A DNA stretch of 64,000 nt from Sphingomonas taxi. Lineage in GTDB: Bacteria; Pseudomonadota; Alphaproteobacteria; Sphingomonadales; Sphingomonadaceae. The notes below the pieces were generated by a model. It did not search any database. It saw nothing but the letters and a program-made list of their open reading frames with translations, and had not been told where the DNA came from. The DNA lies in contig QFMX01000011.1 in assembly GCA_003240625.1 (NCBI GenBank), positions 1-64,000 of the forward strand, written 5' to 3'. This document shows positions 7,826 through 16,050 of the stretch, in pieces; the stretch's first letter is position 1, and the number at the start of each line of letters is the position of its first letter. The position numbers were made by a program, and so were the translations under genes.

Positions 7826-8620
7826 TCAAACGGCGATCAGCTGCTTCCTGGGCCAATTCACCGCAGGCAGCGCCTCGAACGCCGGTTTCGCCAGCAAATA
7901 CCCCTGGATATACCGCACACCCAACGCACGCAGGGCATCGTACTCGCCCTCGGTCTCGACCCCCTCGGCGATCACCGAGATCCCCAACCCCGCACACATC
8001 CGCAGCATCCCCTCGACGATCATCCGCCGCGGCAGGCTCGTGTCGATGTCCCGAATGAGCTCCATGTCGAGCTTGATGATGTCCGGCTGGAACCGGGCGA
8101 GCAGGTTCAACCCCGCATGTCCCGCCCCGAAATCGTCGAGCGCGGTGCCGAAGCCCATCTTCTGATACGTCGCGATGATGTTCGCGACATGCGCAGGATC
8201 GAGCATTTCCTCGTTCTCGGTGAACTCGAAGATCAGCCGGTCGGTCGGCATCCCCACCGCGCCCGCGGTCTTCAGCGTCAACTGGATGCACGCCGCCGGC
8301 GAATACACCGCGTTCGGGAGGAAATTGATCGACAGCCGCGCGGGCGTATCGAGCAGCCCGGCCTTCACCGACGCCTCGATCGCGCGCACCCGGCATTGCT
8401 GGTCGAACGCATACAGGTTGGCCGCATCGACCTGGCCCAGCACGCTCGCCGCCGACTGCCCCTCGGGCCCGCGCACCAGCGCTTCGTACGCGAAGACCGT
8501 CTCCGTCTCGACGTCGACGATCGGCTGGAACGCCATCGAGAAGGCAAACGACAGGCCGGCGCCGTCACGACATCCGACGCAACCGATACGGGGGACATCG
8601 GGTTGGGGTACTGGTTTCAT
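7826..8620 (-). CDS. EAL-domain cyclic-di-GMP phosphodiesterase
   Basis: A 264-residue stand-alone EAL domain, predicted to hydrolyse c-di-GMP to pGpG. The catalytic set is intact: E46-A-L in YEALVRG, the asparagine in SINFLPN, FEFTENE, the DDFGAG pair of aspartates, DIIKLD, and VIAEGVET followed by Q in GVRYIQGYLLAKP. The N terminus has only about 28 residues before FQPIVD, including CVGC, with no sensor or membrane segment, so the activity is probably soluble and controlled by a partner or by expression. With the CAP lipoprotein gene it separates rdgB from hemW. The window also holds a GGDEF protein (16051-17511). Confidence 0.9.
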   Translation of the reverse strand: MKPVPQPDVPRIGCVGCRDGAGLSFAFSMAFQPIVDVETETVFAYEALVRGPEGQSAASVLGQVDAANLYAFDQQCRVRAIEASVKAGLLDTPARLSINFLPNAVYSPAACIQLTLKTAGAVGMPTDRLIFEFTENEEMLDPAHVANIIATYQKMGFGTALDDFGAGHAGLNLLARFQPDIIKLDMELIRDIDTSLPRRMIVEGMLRMCAGLGISVIAEGVETEGEYDALRALGVRYIQGYLLAKPAFEALPAVNWPRKQLIAV

Positions 8621-8687
8621 TAAAGTAGGTTAGGCGGAAACCACTTAAGAAAGTACCACTGTCCCGAAACTACCGGCTTGCTCCAGA

Positions 8688-9245
8688 TCAATATGCGCGT
8701 TCGCCGAAGACGTTGCCGGGCGGCGAATAGCGGCACACCAGATAATCGTCGGTCTTGTTGCTCGCCATCGCACAGCCAACCTGCGTCGAGCCGCGCCAGA
8801 CGATCTGCGTGTAGTGCGCGACGTCGTCGACCTTGCCGGTGCGGCTGAACCCGGGGGTCGGCATGTTGATGAAGTCGCGCTTCTCGGCGACCCAATGGCC
8901 GATCATCTCGGGATATGCATAGGCATAGCGCGTGCCGGTCCACAAATTCTCGCCTTCGCGGTTCATCCCCTGCGGCTGCGGGGCGTGAGCGAATTTCCGC
9001 GTGCGCGCCATTTCCTCGGCATAGGCGCGCGCGGTGGTCGCCAGCGTATCGCTCCAGGTCAGCGGCGCCACGCCCACCGCGGCGCGCGCGGCATTGTGGC
9101 CGTCGATCATCGCGGTCTTGAGCAAGCTCGCACCACGCGGTGCCGGCGCCATCGATTCGCGCGGCTCGACGACTCGCTCGGGCCCCTGCGCGCAACCTGC
9201 CAGCAACAACGCCCCGGCGATCGCCAAACCCATCCGTGCCGTCAT
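8688..9245 (-). CDS. CAP-domain (SCP/PR-1-like) lipoprotein
   Basis: A 185-residue secreted protein with a lipoprotein signal ending in LLAGC (about Cys18). The remainder is one CAP domain: HNAARAAVGVAPLTW, then RKFAH, GENLW, and HYTQIVWRGSTQVGCAMA followed by VCRYSPPGN, matching the CAP1/CAP2 signatures and the usual metal-site His/Glu residues. Bacterial CAP proteins are extracytoplasmic and mostly of unknown function. It shares orientation with the EAL gene 67 nt downstream and diverges from hemW, 43 nt away. It could be cotranscribed with the EAL gene. Confidence 0.88.
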   Translation of the reverse strand: MTARMGLAIAGALLLAGCAQGPERVVEPRESMAPAPRGASLLKTAMIDGHNAARAAVGVAPLTWSDTLATTARAYAEEMARTRKFAHAPQPQGMNREGENLWTGTRYAYAYPEMIGHWVAEKRDFINMPTPGFSRTGKVDDVAHYTQIVWRGSTQVGCAMASNKTDDYLVCRYSPPGNVFGERAY

Positions 9246-9288
9246 TGCGCTTCCTTCGGCCGCCCCGTGCGACCATATGCGCGAGATA

Positions 9289-10461
9289 ATGCCCGTCTTC
9301 GAAACACCAAGCCCCAGCCCCCATCAAGCGGACGATCTCGCGCTCTACGTCCATTGGCCGTTCTGCGTGTCGAAATGCCCGTATTGCGACTTCAACAGCC
9401 ATGTCCGCGACGAGGTGGACCAGGCAGCCTGGCGCGCCGCGCTGCTGACCGACCTCGACCATGAAGCGCGCGTGCTGCCGGGGCGGAAGTTGCAGTCGAT
9501 CTTCTTCGGGGGTGGCACGCCGTCGCTGATGCCGCCCGAGACCGTCGCGGCCGTGCTGAATGCGGCGGAGACGGCGTGGGGGTTCGCCGAGGGGATCGAG
9601 ATCACGCTGGAGGCGAACCCGTCCTCGGTCGAGGCCGCAAGGTTCGCCGATCTGGCCAGCGCAGGCGTGAACCGGGTATCGCTCGGGCTACAATCGCTCG
9701 ACGATCAGGCGCTGAAGTTCCTCGGCCGCGCGCATGACGTGAACGAGGGCCAGGCCGCGCTCGCGACGGCCCAGAGCGTCTTTCCCCGCGTGAGTTTCGA
9801 CCTGATCTACGCGCTGCCCGGCCAGCGGCTCGACGACTGGCGTGCGGAACTCGCGCGTGCGCTGAGCCTGGGGACGGAACATCTCTCGCTGTATCAGCTG
9901 ACGATCGAGGCCGGCACGCGGTTCGCGACCGAGGCGCTCGCGGGGCGGATCGTGATCCCGGACGGGGATTCGGCGGCCGACCTGTTCGAGGCGACGCGCG
10001 CCGACACCGCGGCGGCGGGGCTGCCCGCGTACGAGACGTCGAACCACGCGCGCCCGGGGGCGGAGAGCCGCCATAACCTCGCTTACTGGCGGTACCAGGA
10101 TTATGCCGGGATCGGGCCCGGCGCGCATGGCCGGCGTGGCGGGCTGGCGACGGTGCGGCGCAAGAAGCCGGAGAACTGGCTGGCGGCGATCGAGCGCAAC
10201 GGCCACGGGATGGAAGTCGAGGATCCGCTGACGCCCTCGACGCGGGCGACCGAGGCGTTGCTGATGGGGTTGCGGCTGGCCGAAGGGGTCGATCTGGACC
10301 GGATTATCGCGCTGAACGCGGGTGTGGTCCCGGTGGACTTGGCAGCCGTGGCGCGGCTCGAAAACCTAGGACTGATCGCACACACGCCGGGACGGCTGCG
10401 AGTTACCGAAGCCGGCGCGCTCTTGCTCGACGCAATCCTACCGGAAATCGTCACAGCCTAG
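9289..10461 (+). CDS. hemW: Radical SAM heme chaperone HemW
   Basis: A 390-residue radical SAM protein related to oxygen-independent coproporphyrinogen oxidase; HemW proteins bind and deliver heme. The [4Fe-4S] motif is CVSKCPYC (C26, C30, C33), followed by FFGGGTPSLM and SLGLQSLDDQALKFLGR. The CNF-type Cys after the cluster seen in HemN is replaced by CDF, as in HemW. The C-terminal winged-helix-like region (EALLMGLRLAEGVDL...) is present. An in-frame ATG at 9277 is an alternative start; 9289 has a GCGAGA sequence just before it. It normally follows rdgB directly. Confidence 0.92.
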   Translation: MPVFETPSPSPHQADDLALYVHWPFCVSKCPYCDFNSHVRDEVDQAAWRAALLTDLDHEARVLPGRKLQSIFFGGGTPSLMPPETVAAVLNAAETAWGFAEGIEITLEANPSSVEAARFADLASAGVNRVSLGLQSLDDQALKFLGRAHDVNEGQAALATAQSVFPRVSFDLIYALPGQRLDDWRAELARALSLGTEHLSLYQLTIEAGTRFATEALAGRIVIPDGDSAADLFEATRADTAAAGLPAYETSNHARPGAESRHNLAYWRYQDYAGIGPGAHGRRGGLATVRRKKPENWLAAIERNGHGMEVEDPLTPSTRATEALLMGLRLAEGVDLDRIIALNAGVVPVDLAAVARLENLGLIAHTPGRLRVTEAGALLLDAILPEIVTA

Positions 10462-10480
10462 GCGGCTGCCTTATTCTTCA

Positions 10481-10584
10481 CCCCTCCCTGGAAGGGAGGG
10501 GTTGGGGGTGGGTAGGCCAGTTGGCTATCGATGCACCCGCCCCAAACCGACCCACCCCCTACCCCTCCCTTCCAGGGAGGGGGG
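10481..10584. repeat. Paired palindromic repeat (CCCCTCCCTGGAAGGGAGGGG type)
   Basis: An inverted pair with CCCTCCC/GGGAGGG hairpins at each end and GGGGGTGGGT versus ACCCACCCCC inner arms. It sits between the convergent hemW and PBP-activator genes and may terminate both. The same type recurs at 12665-12848 and 26494-26603. Confidence 0.78.
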
Positions 10585-10590
10585 AAGATG

Positions 10591-11763
10591 CTACTTCCCG
10601 AACCCAGCCGGAGCGGGCGAGACTACCGTCGTCGTGCCGCCACGGATTTCCTTCACCTCGAGCGCACGCTCGGCAACATTGTCCTTGCCGAAGCGGAACG
10701 CGCCGTCGATGCCGGCGAAGCCGTCGCCGTCGCGCAAGCGGTTGACCGGGAACGGCGTACCGGGCTTCCAATCGCGGGCGATGCGCACCGTCAGCAGGAC
10801 CGAGTCGTAACCGAGGCTCGACAGGCGGTACGGCCCCGCCCCGAACCGTGCGCGGTATTTGGCGGCGTATTGGCGGTACAGCGTGTCGGAGACGCTGGCG
10901 TACCACGCGCCCGACAGCGCAGGCTTCGCGGCAATGCCCGAGTCCGAATTCCAGAGTTCGGTGCCGAGGATGCGCGTCGACGCGCCGCCGCCGCGCTTGA
11001 CCATCGCCGCAGCCGACGCCGCGGTCGCGCCGCCATCGGCGATCAAGACCGCGTCATAAGGCGCCTTCGCCGCAAGCCGCGTGACCGCACCCGAAACGCC
11101 ACCTGGACCGCGCGCGTAAGTCTGGAGCGAGACGACCTGGCCACCCGCGCCTTCGACCGCGCGGAGGAACGCGGTCGAGGCGCGCTCGCCGTACAGGCCG
11201 TTGGGGACGAGGCCGGCGAAATTGCTGACGCCGCGCTCCTTGGCGAAATCGACGACACGCGCGATCGACTGGGTCGGAACATAGCCCATCAGATACGCGC
11301 CATTGCCCGCCACGCCGAGATCGTTGGAGAAGCTGAGTACCGGGATGTTCGCGGCGCGAGCGATCGGCGCGACCGCGCGAACGTCGTCGGCGAGCAGCGG
11401 CCCGAGGATCAACTGCGCGCCCTCGGCGATCGCGCGCTGCGCGGCGGCGGCGGCCCCGGTCGCGGTGTCGTAGTTGGTGATCCGGACGCGCTGGTTCTGC
11501 GTATCGAGCAACGCCAGCATCGTCGCGTTGGCGATCGAGGTGCCGACGCCGGCGTTGCTGCCCGACAGCGGCACGAGCAGCGCGACGCGGTTACGCTCGG
11601 CATCGCGCGGGATGCCGGTCTCGACGCCGATGTCGGGACGATCGACGGGACGCGTGGTCGGGCGCTGTCGCGACGGCTCGACGGGACCACGCGGGACGAT
11701 CGTCTGGCACGCGCCGAGCAGGCACGCCGCGACAAGCGTCGCCCATCGCCCGAATGTGCCCAT
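10591..11763 (-). CDS. Penicillin-binding protein activator (LpoA/LppC-like) lipoprotein
   Basis: A 390-residue lipoprotein with a type I periplasmic-binding fold. In E. coli LpoA a related domain activates PBP1A. From the ATG at 11763 the signal is MGTFGRW plus a hydrophobic stretch ending in LLGAC, a good lipobox; ATGs at 11805 and 11817 would add a non-signal-like tail. The mature part has VALLVPLSGSNAGVGTSIANA, AEGAQLILGPLLADDV and PVLSFSNDLGVAG, typical of the branched-chain amino acid-binding fold. It lacks the large N-terminal TPR domain of E. coli LpoA. It diverges from rsmI, a classic neighbour of lppC/lpoA genes. Confidence 0.85.
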   Translation of the reverse strand: MGTFGRWATLVAACLLGACQTIVPRGPVEPSRQRPTTRPVDRPDIGVETGIPRDAERNRVALLVPLSGSNAGVGTSIANATMLALLDTQNQRVRITNYDTATGAAAAAQRAIAEGAQLILGPLLADDVRAVAPIARAANIPVLSFSNDLGVAGNGAYLMGYVPTQSIARVVDFAKERGVSNFAGLVPNGLYGERASTAFLRAVEGAGGQVVSLQTYARGPGGVSGAVTRLAAKAPYDAVLIADGGATAASAAAMVKRGGGASTRILGTELWNSDSGIAAKPALSGAWYASVSDTLYRQYAAKYRARFGAGPYRLSSLGYDSVLLTVRIARDWKPGTPFPVNRLRDGDGFAGIDGAFRFGKDNVAERALEVKEIRGGTTTVVSPAPAGFGK

Positions 11764-11815
11764 CGAAAGCGGGCCGGATTGCCCTATCGTCGTCGCGTCT
11801 GCCATGACCGTCCCC

Positions 11816-12664
11816 ATGAACCCTGAATCTCTTCTCGATCCCGGCCTCTACATCGTCGCGACCCCGATCGGCAATCTTGGCGATCTGTCGCCGCGCGCCG
11901 CCGACATCCTCCGCCGCGCCGACGTGATCGCGGTCGAGGACAGCCGCGTGACCGCCGGCCTGCTCCGCCACATCGGCACGAAGACGCCGATGGTGCCGTA
12001 TCACGACCACAGTGCGGAGGGTGTGCGGCCGGCGCTGATCGCGCGGATGGCGACGCAGGCGGTGGCGCTTGTGTCGGATGCGGGGACGCCGCTTATCTCT
12101 GATCCCGGGTTCAAGCTGGTGCGCGATGCGCGCGCGGCGGGGCATCTGGTGGTGACGATCCCCGGACCGTGCGCGGCCGTGGCGGCGCTGACGCTGGCGG
12201 GGCTGCCGACCGACCGGTTCCTGTTCGTCGGCTTCCTGCCGTCGAAGATGCACGCGCGCGCAGAGGCGATCGCCGAGATCGCGCCGATCCGCGCAACGCT
12301 CGTCATGTATGAATCGGGGCCGCGCCTGGGGGCGTGTCTGGCGGCGCTGCTGGAAGGGCTCGGCGACCGCGAGGCGGCGGTGACTCGCGAGATCAGCAAG
12401 AAGTTCGAGGAGGCGGTGACAGGGACGCTGTCGACTTTGGCCGAACGCTATGCGGACGCGCCGCCGCGTGGCGAGATCGTGATCGTCGTCGCACCGCCGG
12501 GCGAGGCGCCGCCGGCGAGCGCGGAGGACGGCGACACGGCGTTGACCGAAGCGCTCACCCGCCTGTCGACCGGCCAAGCCGCAAGCGAAGTCGCAAAGAA
12601 ACTCGGCCTCGACCGCAAGACCCTCTACGCGCGGGCGCTGGAACTGAAGGCGGAGAAGGGATGA
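11816..12664 (+). CDS. rsmI: 16S rRNA 2'-O-ribose C1402 methyltransferase RsmI
   Basis: SAM-dependent enzyme of 282 residues that methylates the ribose of C1402 in the 30S decoding centre. The tetrapyrrole-methylase fold shows GLYIVATPIGNLGDLSPRA near the N terminus, then VEDSRVTAGLL, VALVSDAGTPLISDPG, the PGPCAAVAAL loop and FVGFLPSK. The C-terminal helical tail LTRLSTGQAASEVAKKLGLDR is the usual extra domain. The ATG at 11816 comes right after the divergent promoter region shared with the PBP-activator gene. yraN follows after a palindromic repeat. Confidence 0.95.
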   Translation: MNPESLLDPGLYIVATPIGNLGDLSPRAADILRRADVIAVEDSRVTAGLLRHIGTKTPMVPYHDHSAEGVRPALIARMATQAVALVSDAGTPLISDPGFKLVRDARAAGHLVVTIPGPCAAVAALTLAGLPTDRFLFVGFLPSKMHARAEAIAEIAPIRATLVMYESGPRLGACLAALLEGLGDREAAVTREISKKFEEAVTGTLSTLAERYADAPPRGEIVIVVAPPGEAPPASAEDGDTALTEALTRLSTGQAASEVAKKLGLDRKTLYARALELKAEKG

Positions 12665-12848
12665 TCCCCCTTCCTTCCCCCTCCCCGGAAGGAAGGAGGA
12701 CCCGTCTTCCCCCCTCCCTTCCAGGGATGATGCCTCTTCTTCCCCCCTCCCTGAAAGGGAGGGGCCGGGGGTGGGTCGGCCGCTTGGTATCCGCAGCACC
12801 AGCCAACAAACCAACCCACCCCCAACCCCTCCCTTTCAGGGATGGGAG
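12665..12848. repeat. Cluster of palindromic repeats (CCCTCCCTGAAAGGGAGGG type)
   Basis: Three or four hairpin units built on CTTCC/GGAAG and CCCTCCC/GGGAGGG occupy the whole space between rsmI and yraN, with GGGGGTGGGT and ACCCACCCCC arms facing each other. The left part looks like a degenerate extra copy. Confidence 0.7.
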
Positions 12849-12853
12849 CAGGC

Positions 12854-13207
12854 ATGCGTGACCGCCGCTCCGCCGAGATCGCCGGCCGTCGCGGCGAGCG
12901 ATTGGCAGGGTGGTGGCTGCGGCTGAAAGGCTGGAGCATTCTCGATCGCCGGGTCCGCACTCCCGCCGGCGAGGTCGATCTGGTGGCGCGAAAGGGAAAC
13001 CTGATCGCCTTCGTCGAGGTAAAGACCCGCGCGACCGCGGCCGAACTCGACTTCGCGATTGACGAACGCCGGTTAGCTCGGGTGGCCGCGGCGGCGGAAT
13101 ATCTGATGCCGCGCTATGCCGGGCCGGGCGACGACATCCGCGTCGACGTCATCCTGCTCGCACCGGGTACGCGGCCGCGGCACATCGAGAATGCCTGGAT
13201 CGGGTAG
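12854..13207 (+). CDS. yraN: YraN / UPF0102 family endonuclease-like protein
   Basis: A 117-residue protein of the UPF0102 family, which has a Holliday-junction-resolvase/restriction-endonuclease fold. Core residues are visible: GERLAGWWL, then R-TPAGEVDLVARKG with the acidic E-D pair, and IAFVEVKTRAT, the ExK of the nuclease-type motif. The start at 12854 has a GGGAGCAGG site before it; the ATG at 12842 is an alternative. rsmI-yraN is a widely conserved pair, next to the lpo gene here as in enterobacteria. The biochemical role is unproven for most members. Confidence 0.88.
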   Translation: MRDRRSAEIAGRRGERLAGWWLRLKGWSILDRRVRTPAGEVDLVARKGNLIAFVEVKTRATAAELDFAIDERRLARVAAAAEYLMPRYAGPGDDIRVDVILLAPGTRPRHIENAWIG

Positions 13208-13223
13208 CAACCCGCAACATTCT

Positions 13224-13250
13224 GTCATCCTGACGAAAGTCAGGTTGACG
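13224..13250. repeat. Half copy of the CGTCATCCTGAC palindromic repeat
   Basis: GTCATCCTGACGAAAGTCAG followed by GTTGACGG resembles the left arm of the element at 6133-6217 without its mirror arm. It is a solo unit in the yraN-gshB gap. Confidence 0.6.
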
Positions 13251-13330
13251 GGGCTGATTGAAACGACGCCGCCCGGTGACTTCGCGTCCCCCCGCGCCTA
13301 CATGCGCTCCACCGCATAGAAGGAAGACGC

Positions 13331-14284
13331 ATGAGCCTCACCGTCGCCGTCCAGATGGACCCGCTCGACAGCATCAACATCGCCGGCGATTCGACCTTCG
13401 CGCTGATGTTGTCCGCGCAGGATCGTGGCCATACGCTCTTCCATTACTCGGCCGAGGACCTGAACTACCGCGACGGCCGCGTCTGGGCGAAGGCACACCC
13501 AGTCACCGTGCAGCGCGTCGTCGGCGATCATTTCAGCGTCGGTGAGCCCGTGAACCTCGACCTCGGCGACGAGGCCGATGTCGTGCTGATGCGGCAGGAT
13601 CCCCCGTTCGACCTCGGCTACATCACCGCGACGCACCTGCTCGAGCGGATCGCCGACAAGACACTCGTCGTGAACGATCCTGCGCAGGTCCGGAACGCGC
13701 CTGAGAAGGTGTTCGTGCTCGATTACCCCCAGTTCATGCCGCCGACCTTGGTGACGCGGTCGCTCGACGAGGCCCGGAAATTCCTCGCCGAGCACGGCGC
13801 GATCGTCATCAAGCCGCTGCACGGCAATGGCGGCAAGGCTATCTTCAAGGTCGAGTCGGACGGTGCGAACCTGTCGGCGCTGATGGAGGTCTTCAACATG
13901 ACGTGGCGCGAGCCGCACATGGTGCAGGCGTTCCTCCCCGACGTGGCGAAGGGCGACAAGCGGATCGTGCTGATCGACGGCGAAGTCGCGGGCGCGATCA
14001 ATCGCCTGCCGGGCGAAGGCGAGATCCGCTCGAACCTCGCGGTCGGCGGTTCGGCGGAGAAGTCGGAACTGACCGACAAGGAGCGCGAGATCTGCGCGGT
14101 GCTTGGGCCGGAACTGAAGAAGCGCGGGTTGCTGTTCGTCGGGATAGACGTGATCGGCGGCACGTGGCTGACCGAGATCAACGTGACGTCGCCGACGGGA
14201 ATCGTCGCGATCGAGAAGTTCGACGGGACGGATGTGGCCGGCATGATCTGGGACGCGATCGAGGCGAAAGTCGCGGCGCGGTAG
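13331..14284 (+). CDS. gshB: Glutathione synthetase
   Basis: ATP-grasp ligase of 317 residues that adds glycine to gamma-glutamylcysteine. The N-terminal VAVQMDPLDSINIAGDSTFA is the standard prokaryotic GshB opening, with MRQDPPFDLGYITATHLLE, then the ATP-grasp elements VIKPLHGNGGKAIFKV, DKRIVLIDGEVAGAINRLP and the C-terminal FVGIDVIGGTWLTEINVTSP metal-binding segment. An AGAAGGAAG ribosome-binding site sits just upstream. gshA is not in the window. Confidence 0.96.
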   Translation: MSLTVAVQMDPLDSINIAGDSTFALMLSAQDRGHTLFHYSAEDLNYRDGRVWAKAHPVTVQRVVGDHFSVGEPVNLDLGDEADVVLMRQDPPFDLGYITATHLLERIADKTLVVNDPAQVRNAPEKVFVLDYPQFMPPTLVTRSLDEARKFLAEHGAIVIKPLHGNGGKAIFKVESDGANLSALMEVFNMTWREPHMVQAFLPDVAKGDKRIVLIDGEVAGAINRLPGEGEIRSNLAVGGSAEKSELTDKEREICAVLGPELKKRGLLFVGIDVIGGTWLTEINVTSPTGIVAIEKFDGTDVAGMIWDAIEAKVAAR

Positions 14285-14297
14285 TCTTTCCAATAAC

Positions 14298-14401
14298 ACC
14301 ACCCCGGCGGAGGCCGGGGCCCAGTTGGAAAGTCGCGGTAACGGAATGCCGTCCTCCGTCATAACCGTCCCCCAATTGGGCCCCGGCCTCCGCCGGGGTG
14401 G
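14298..14401. repeat. Paired palindromic repeat (CACCCCGGCGGAGGCCGGGG type)
   Basis: ACCACCCCGGCGGAGGCC and GGCCTCCGCCGGGGTGGT form the ends of a long inverted pair, with GGGCCCAGTTGG/CCAATTGGGCC inside. Related elements are at 19790-19895, 33541-33650 and 45933-46040. Confidence 0.8.
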
Positions 14402-14477
14402 TAGGGCACCTGTTCAGTTTGTCACGGAATAGCCGCCTCGCGGAACCCATCCGGCGTCCCGGCAGTATCTCATACCC

Positions 14478-15083
14478 ATGACCGAATTCATCCTCGATCT
14501 CATCGCCTGGGGCGGATATTTCGGTATCTTCCTGTTGATGGCGCTCGAGAATATCGTGCCGCCCGTGCCCTCCGAAGTGATCATGGGGCTCGGCGGCATG
14601 GCGGTCGCGCGGGGCAACATGAGCGTCGTGCCACTGATCGCCTGGGGCACCGCAGGCTCGGTCGTCGGCAACTATTTCTGGTATTATATCGGCCGCAACA
14701 TCGGCTACGAACGCTTCCGTCCGTTCATCGCGCGGAACGGCCGTTGGCTGACGATGGAATGGTCCGACGTCGAGAAGATCCACCGTTTCTTCGTCAAGCG
14801 CGGCGGCTGGGTCATCTTCGTGTTCCGCTTCATGCCGACCTTCCGGACCATCATCTCGCTGCCCGCGGGCATGACGTGCATGCCGATCTGGCAGTTCGTG
14901 ATCTGGACCGCGGCCGGCAGTGCGATCTGGAATACCGTGCTGGCCTATGCCGGAATCCTGCTCGGATCGCATTTCGAGGAGCTCGACCGCTATGTCGGGC
15001 CGGTGGCCGTCGCGACGTTCGTCGTCATCATCATCGGCTATGTCTGGCGCGTCGTCACCTGGAAGCCCAAGGGCTCGGCCTGA
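14478..15083 (+). CDS. DedA-family membrane protein
   Basis: A 201-residue inner-membrane protein of the DedA/SNARE-associated family (some members act as polyprenyl- or phospholipid scramblases). Family marks are the ENIVPPVPSEVIMGLGGMA segment with paired prolines in the first third and FRFMPTFRTIISLPAGMTCMP with the conserved arginines and glycine. About five hydrophobic stretches are visible, the last being VATFVVIIIGYVWRVV near the C terminus. It is convergent with xerC with only 5 nt between the stop codons. The exact substrate cannot be read from the sequence. Confidence 0.9.
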   Translation: MTEFILDLIAWGGYFGIFLLMALENIVPPVPSEVIMGLGGMAVARGNMSVVPLIAWGTAGSVVGNYFWYYIGRNIGYERFRPFIARNGRWLTMEWSDVEKIHRFFVKRGGWVIFVFRFMPTFRTIISLPAGMTCMPIWQFVIWTAAGSAIWNTVLAYAGILLGSHFEELDRYVGPVAVATFVVIIIGYVWRVVTWKPKGSA

Positions 15084-15088
15084 ATATC

Positions 15089-15988
15089 TCAGGCCCGCGG
15101 ATGCGCGTTGCGGTACACGTCCATCAGATGCGCGGCGTCGACCTGCGTATAGACCTGCGTCGAACTGAGACTGGCATGGCCCAGCAGTTCCTGTAGCGCA
15201 CGCAGATCCGCCCCCCGCCCCAGCAGGTGCGTCGCAAAACTGTGGCGCAGCGCATGCGGCGTCGTCCGGTCGCCGAGCCCGAGCCGTGCGCGCGCGGCCT
15301 GCACCCCGCGCCGGATCATCACCGGCGACAACGGCCCGCCCTTCGCGCCCCGAAACAGCGGCGCGTCGCGCGCGATCGGCCACGGCGTCTGCGCGACATA
15401 GGCGTCGATCGCCTCGCGCACCTGCGGCAACAGCGGTACTACGCGCGTCTTGTCGCGCTTGCCCGTCACCCGGATCGTCTCGCCGAGCGGCAGGATCTCG
15501 CCCCGCAACGTCAGCGCCTCGCCGATCCGCAGCCCTGCGCCGTACAACAGCATCAGTACCGCCCAGTCGCGCGCGCCGATCCACGGCTCGGCCGCATCGT
15601 CGGCCACCTCCTCCGCCAGCGCGACCGCCTCGGCCGGCGAGATCGGCCGGGGCACGCCGGTCTTGACGCGCGGTCCTCGCATCCGCGGTTGCTCGGCGGC
15701 TTCGTTCGCCCAGGTGAGGAACCCGCGCACCGCCGACAATTCGCGCGCTGCCGAGGCGTTGCCGAGCCCCGACTCGCGACGCTGCGCCAGATACGCCCGC
15801 AGGTCCGTCGCCGTCACTCGCGCCAGCGCGGCGCGGTCGATCGCCTCGCCCCAATGGCCGATCAGGAACGCGGTCAGCCGCTCGGCCGCCGCGCGGTAGG
15901 CGCGTACCGTGTGCACCGATCGCCGACGGTCGCGCGCGAGATGGTCGGCCCAAAGCATCGACGGCGGCAGGTCTTTGATACACTCCAT
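15089..15988 (-). CDS. xerC: Tyrosine recombinase XerC
   Basis: Site-specific recombinase of 299 residues that works with XerD at dif to resolve chromosome dimers. The SAM-like N-terminal domain (SVHTVRAYRAAAERLTAFL) is followed by the catalytic domain with all six usual residues: R in GAGLRIGEAL, K in TGKRDKTR, H-x-x-R in HALRHSFATHLL, H in LLGHASLSSTQ and the nucleophile Tyr in QVYTQVDAAHL. The ATG at 15988 (MECIKDLPPS) is chosen over the longer frame because that extension does not look like the family. It is called XerC rather than a phage integrase because of its length, DRRRSVHTV opening and lack of phage genes nearby. Confidence 0.9.
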   Translation of the reverse strand: MECIKDLPPSMLWADHLARDRRRSVHTVRAYRAAAERLTAFLIGHWGEAIDRAALARVTATDLRAYLAQRRESGLGNASAARELSAVRGFLTWANEAAEQPRMRGPRVKTGVPRPISPAEAVALAEEVADDAAEPWIGARDWAVLMLLYGAGLRIGEALTLRGEILPLGETIRVTGKRDKTRVVPLLPQVREAIDAYVAQTPWPIARDAPLFRGAKGGPLSPVMIRRGVQAARARLGLGDRTTPHALRHSFATHLLGRGADLRALQELLGHASLSSTQVYTQVDAAHLMDVYRNAHPRA

Positions 15989-16050
15989 AATCGGACAGTA
16001 ACGCGTTCCACCGACAAAGAAAATTAACTCCCTTTGCGGTATTGAACGCC

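Noticed and set aside
15089..15988. A phage or island integrase
   Set aside because: The tyrosine recombinase is the chromosomal XerC type: correct length, HALRHSFATHLL and KRDKTR motifs, and no att site, tRNA or phage genes nearby.
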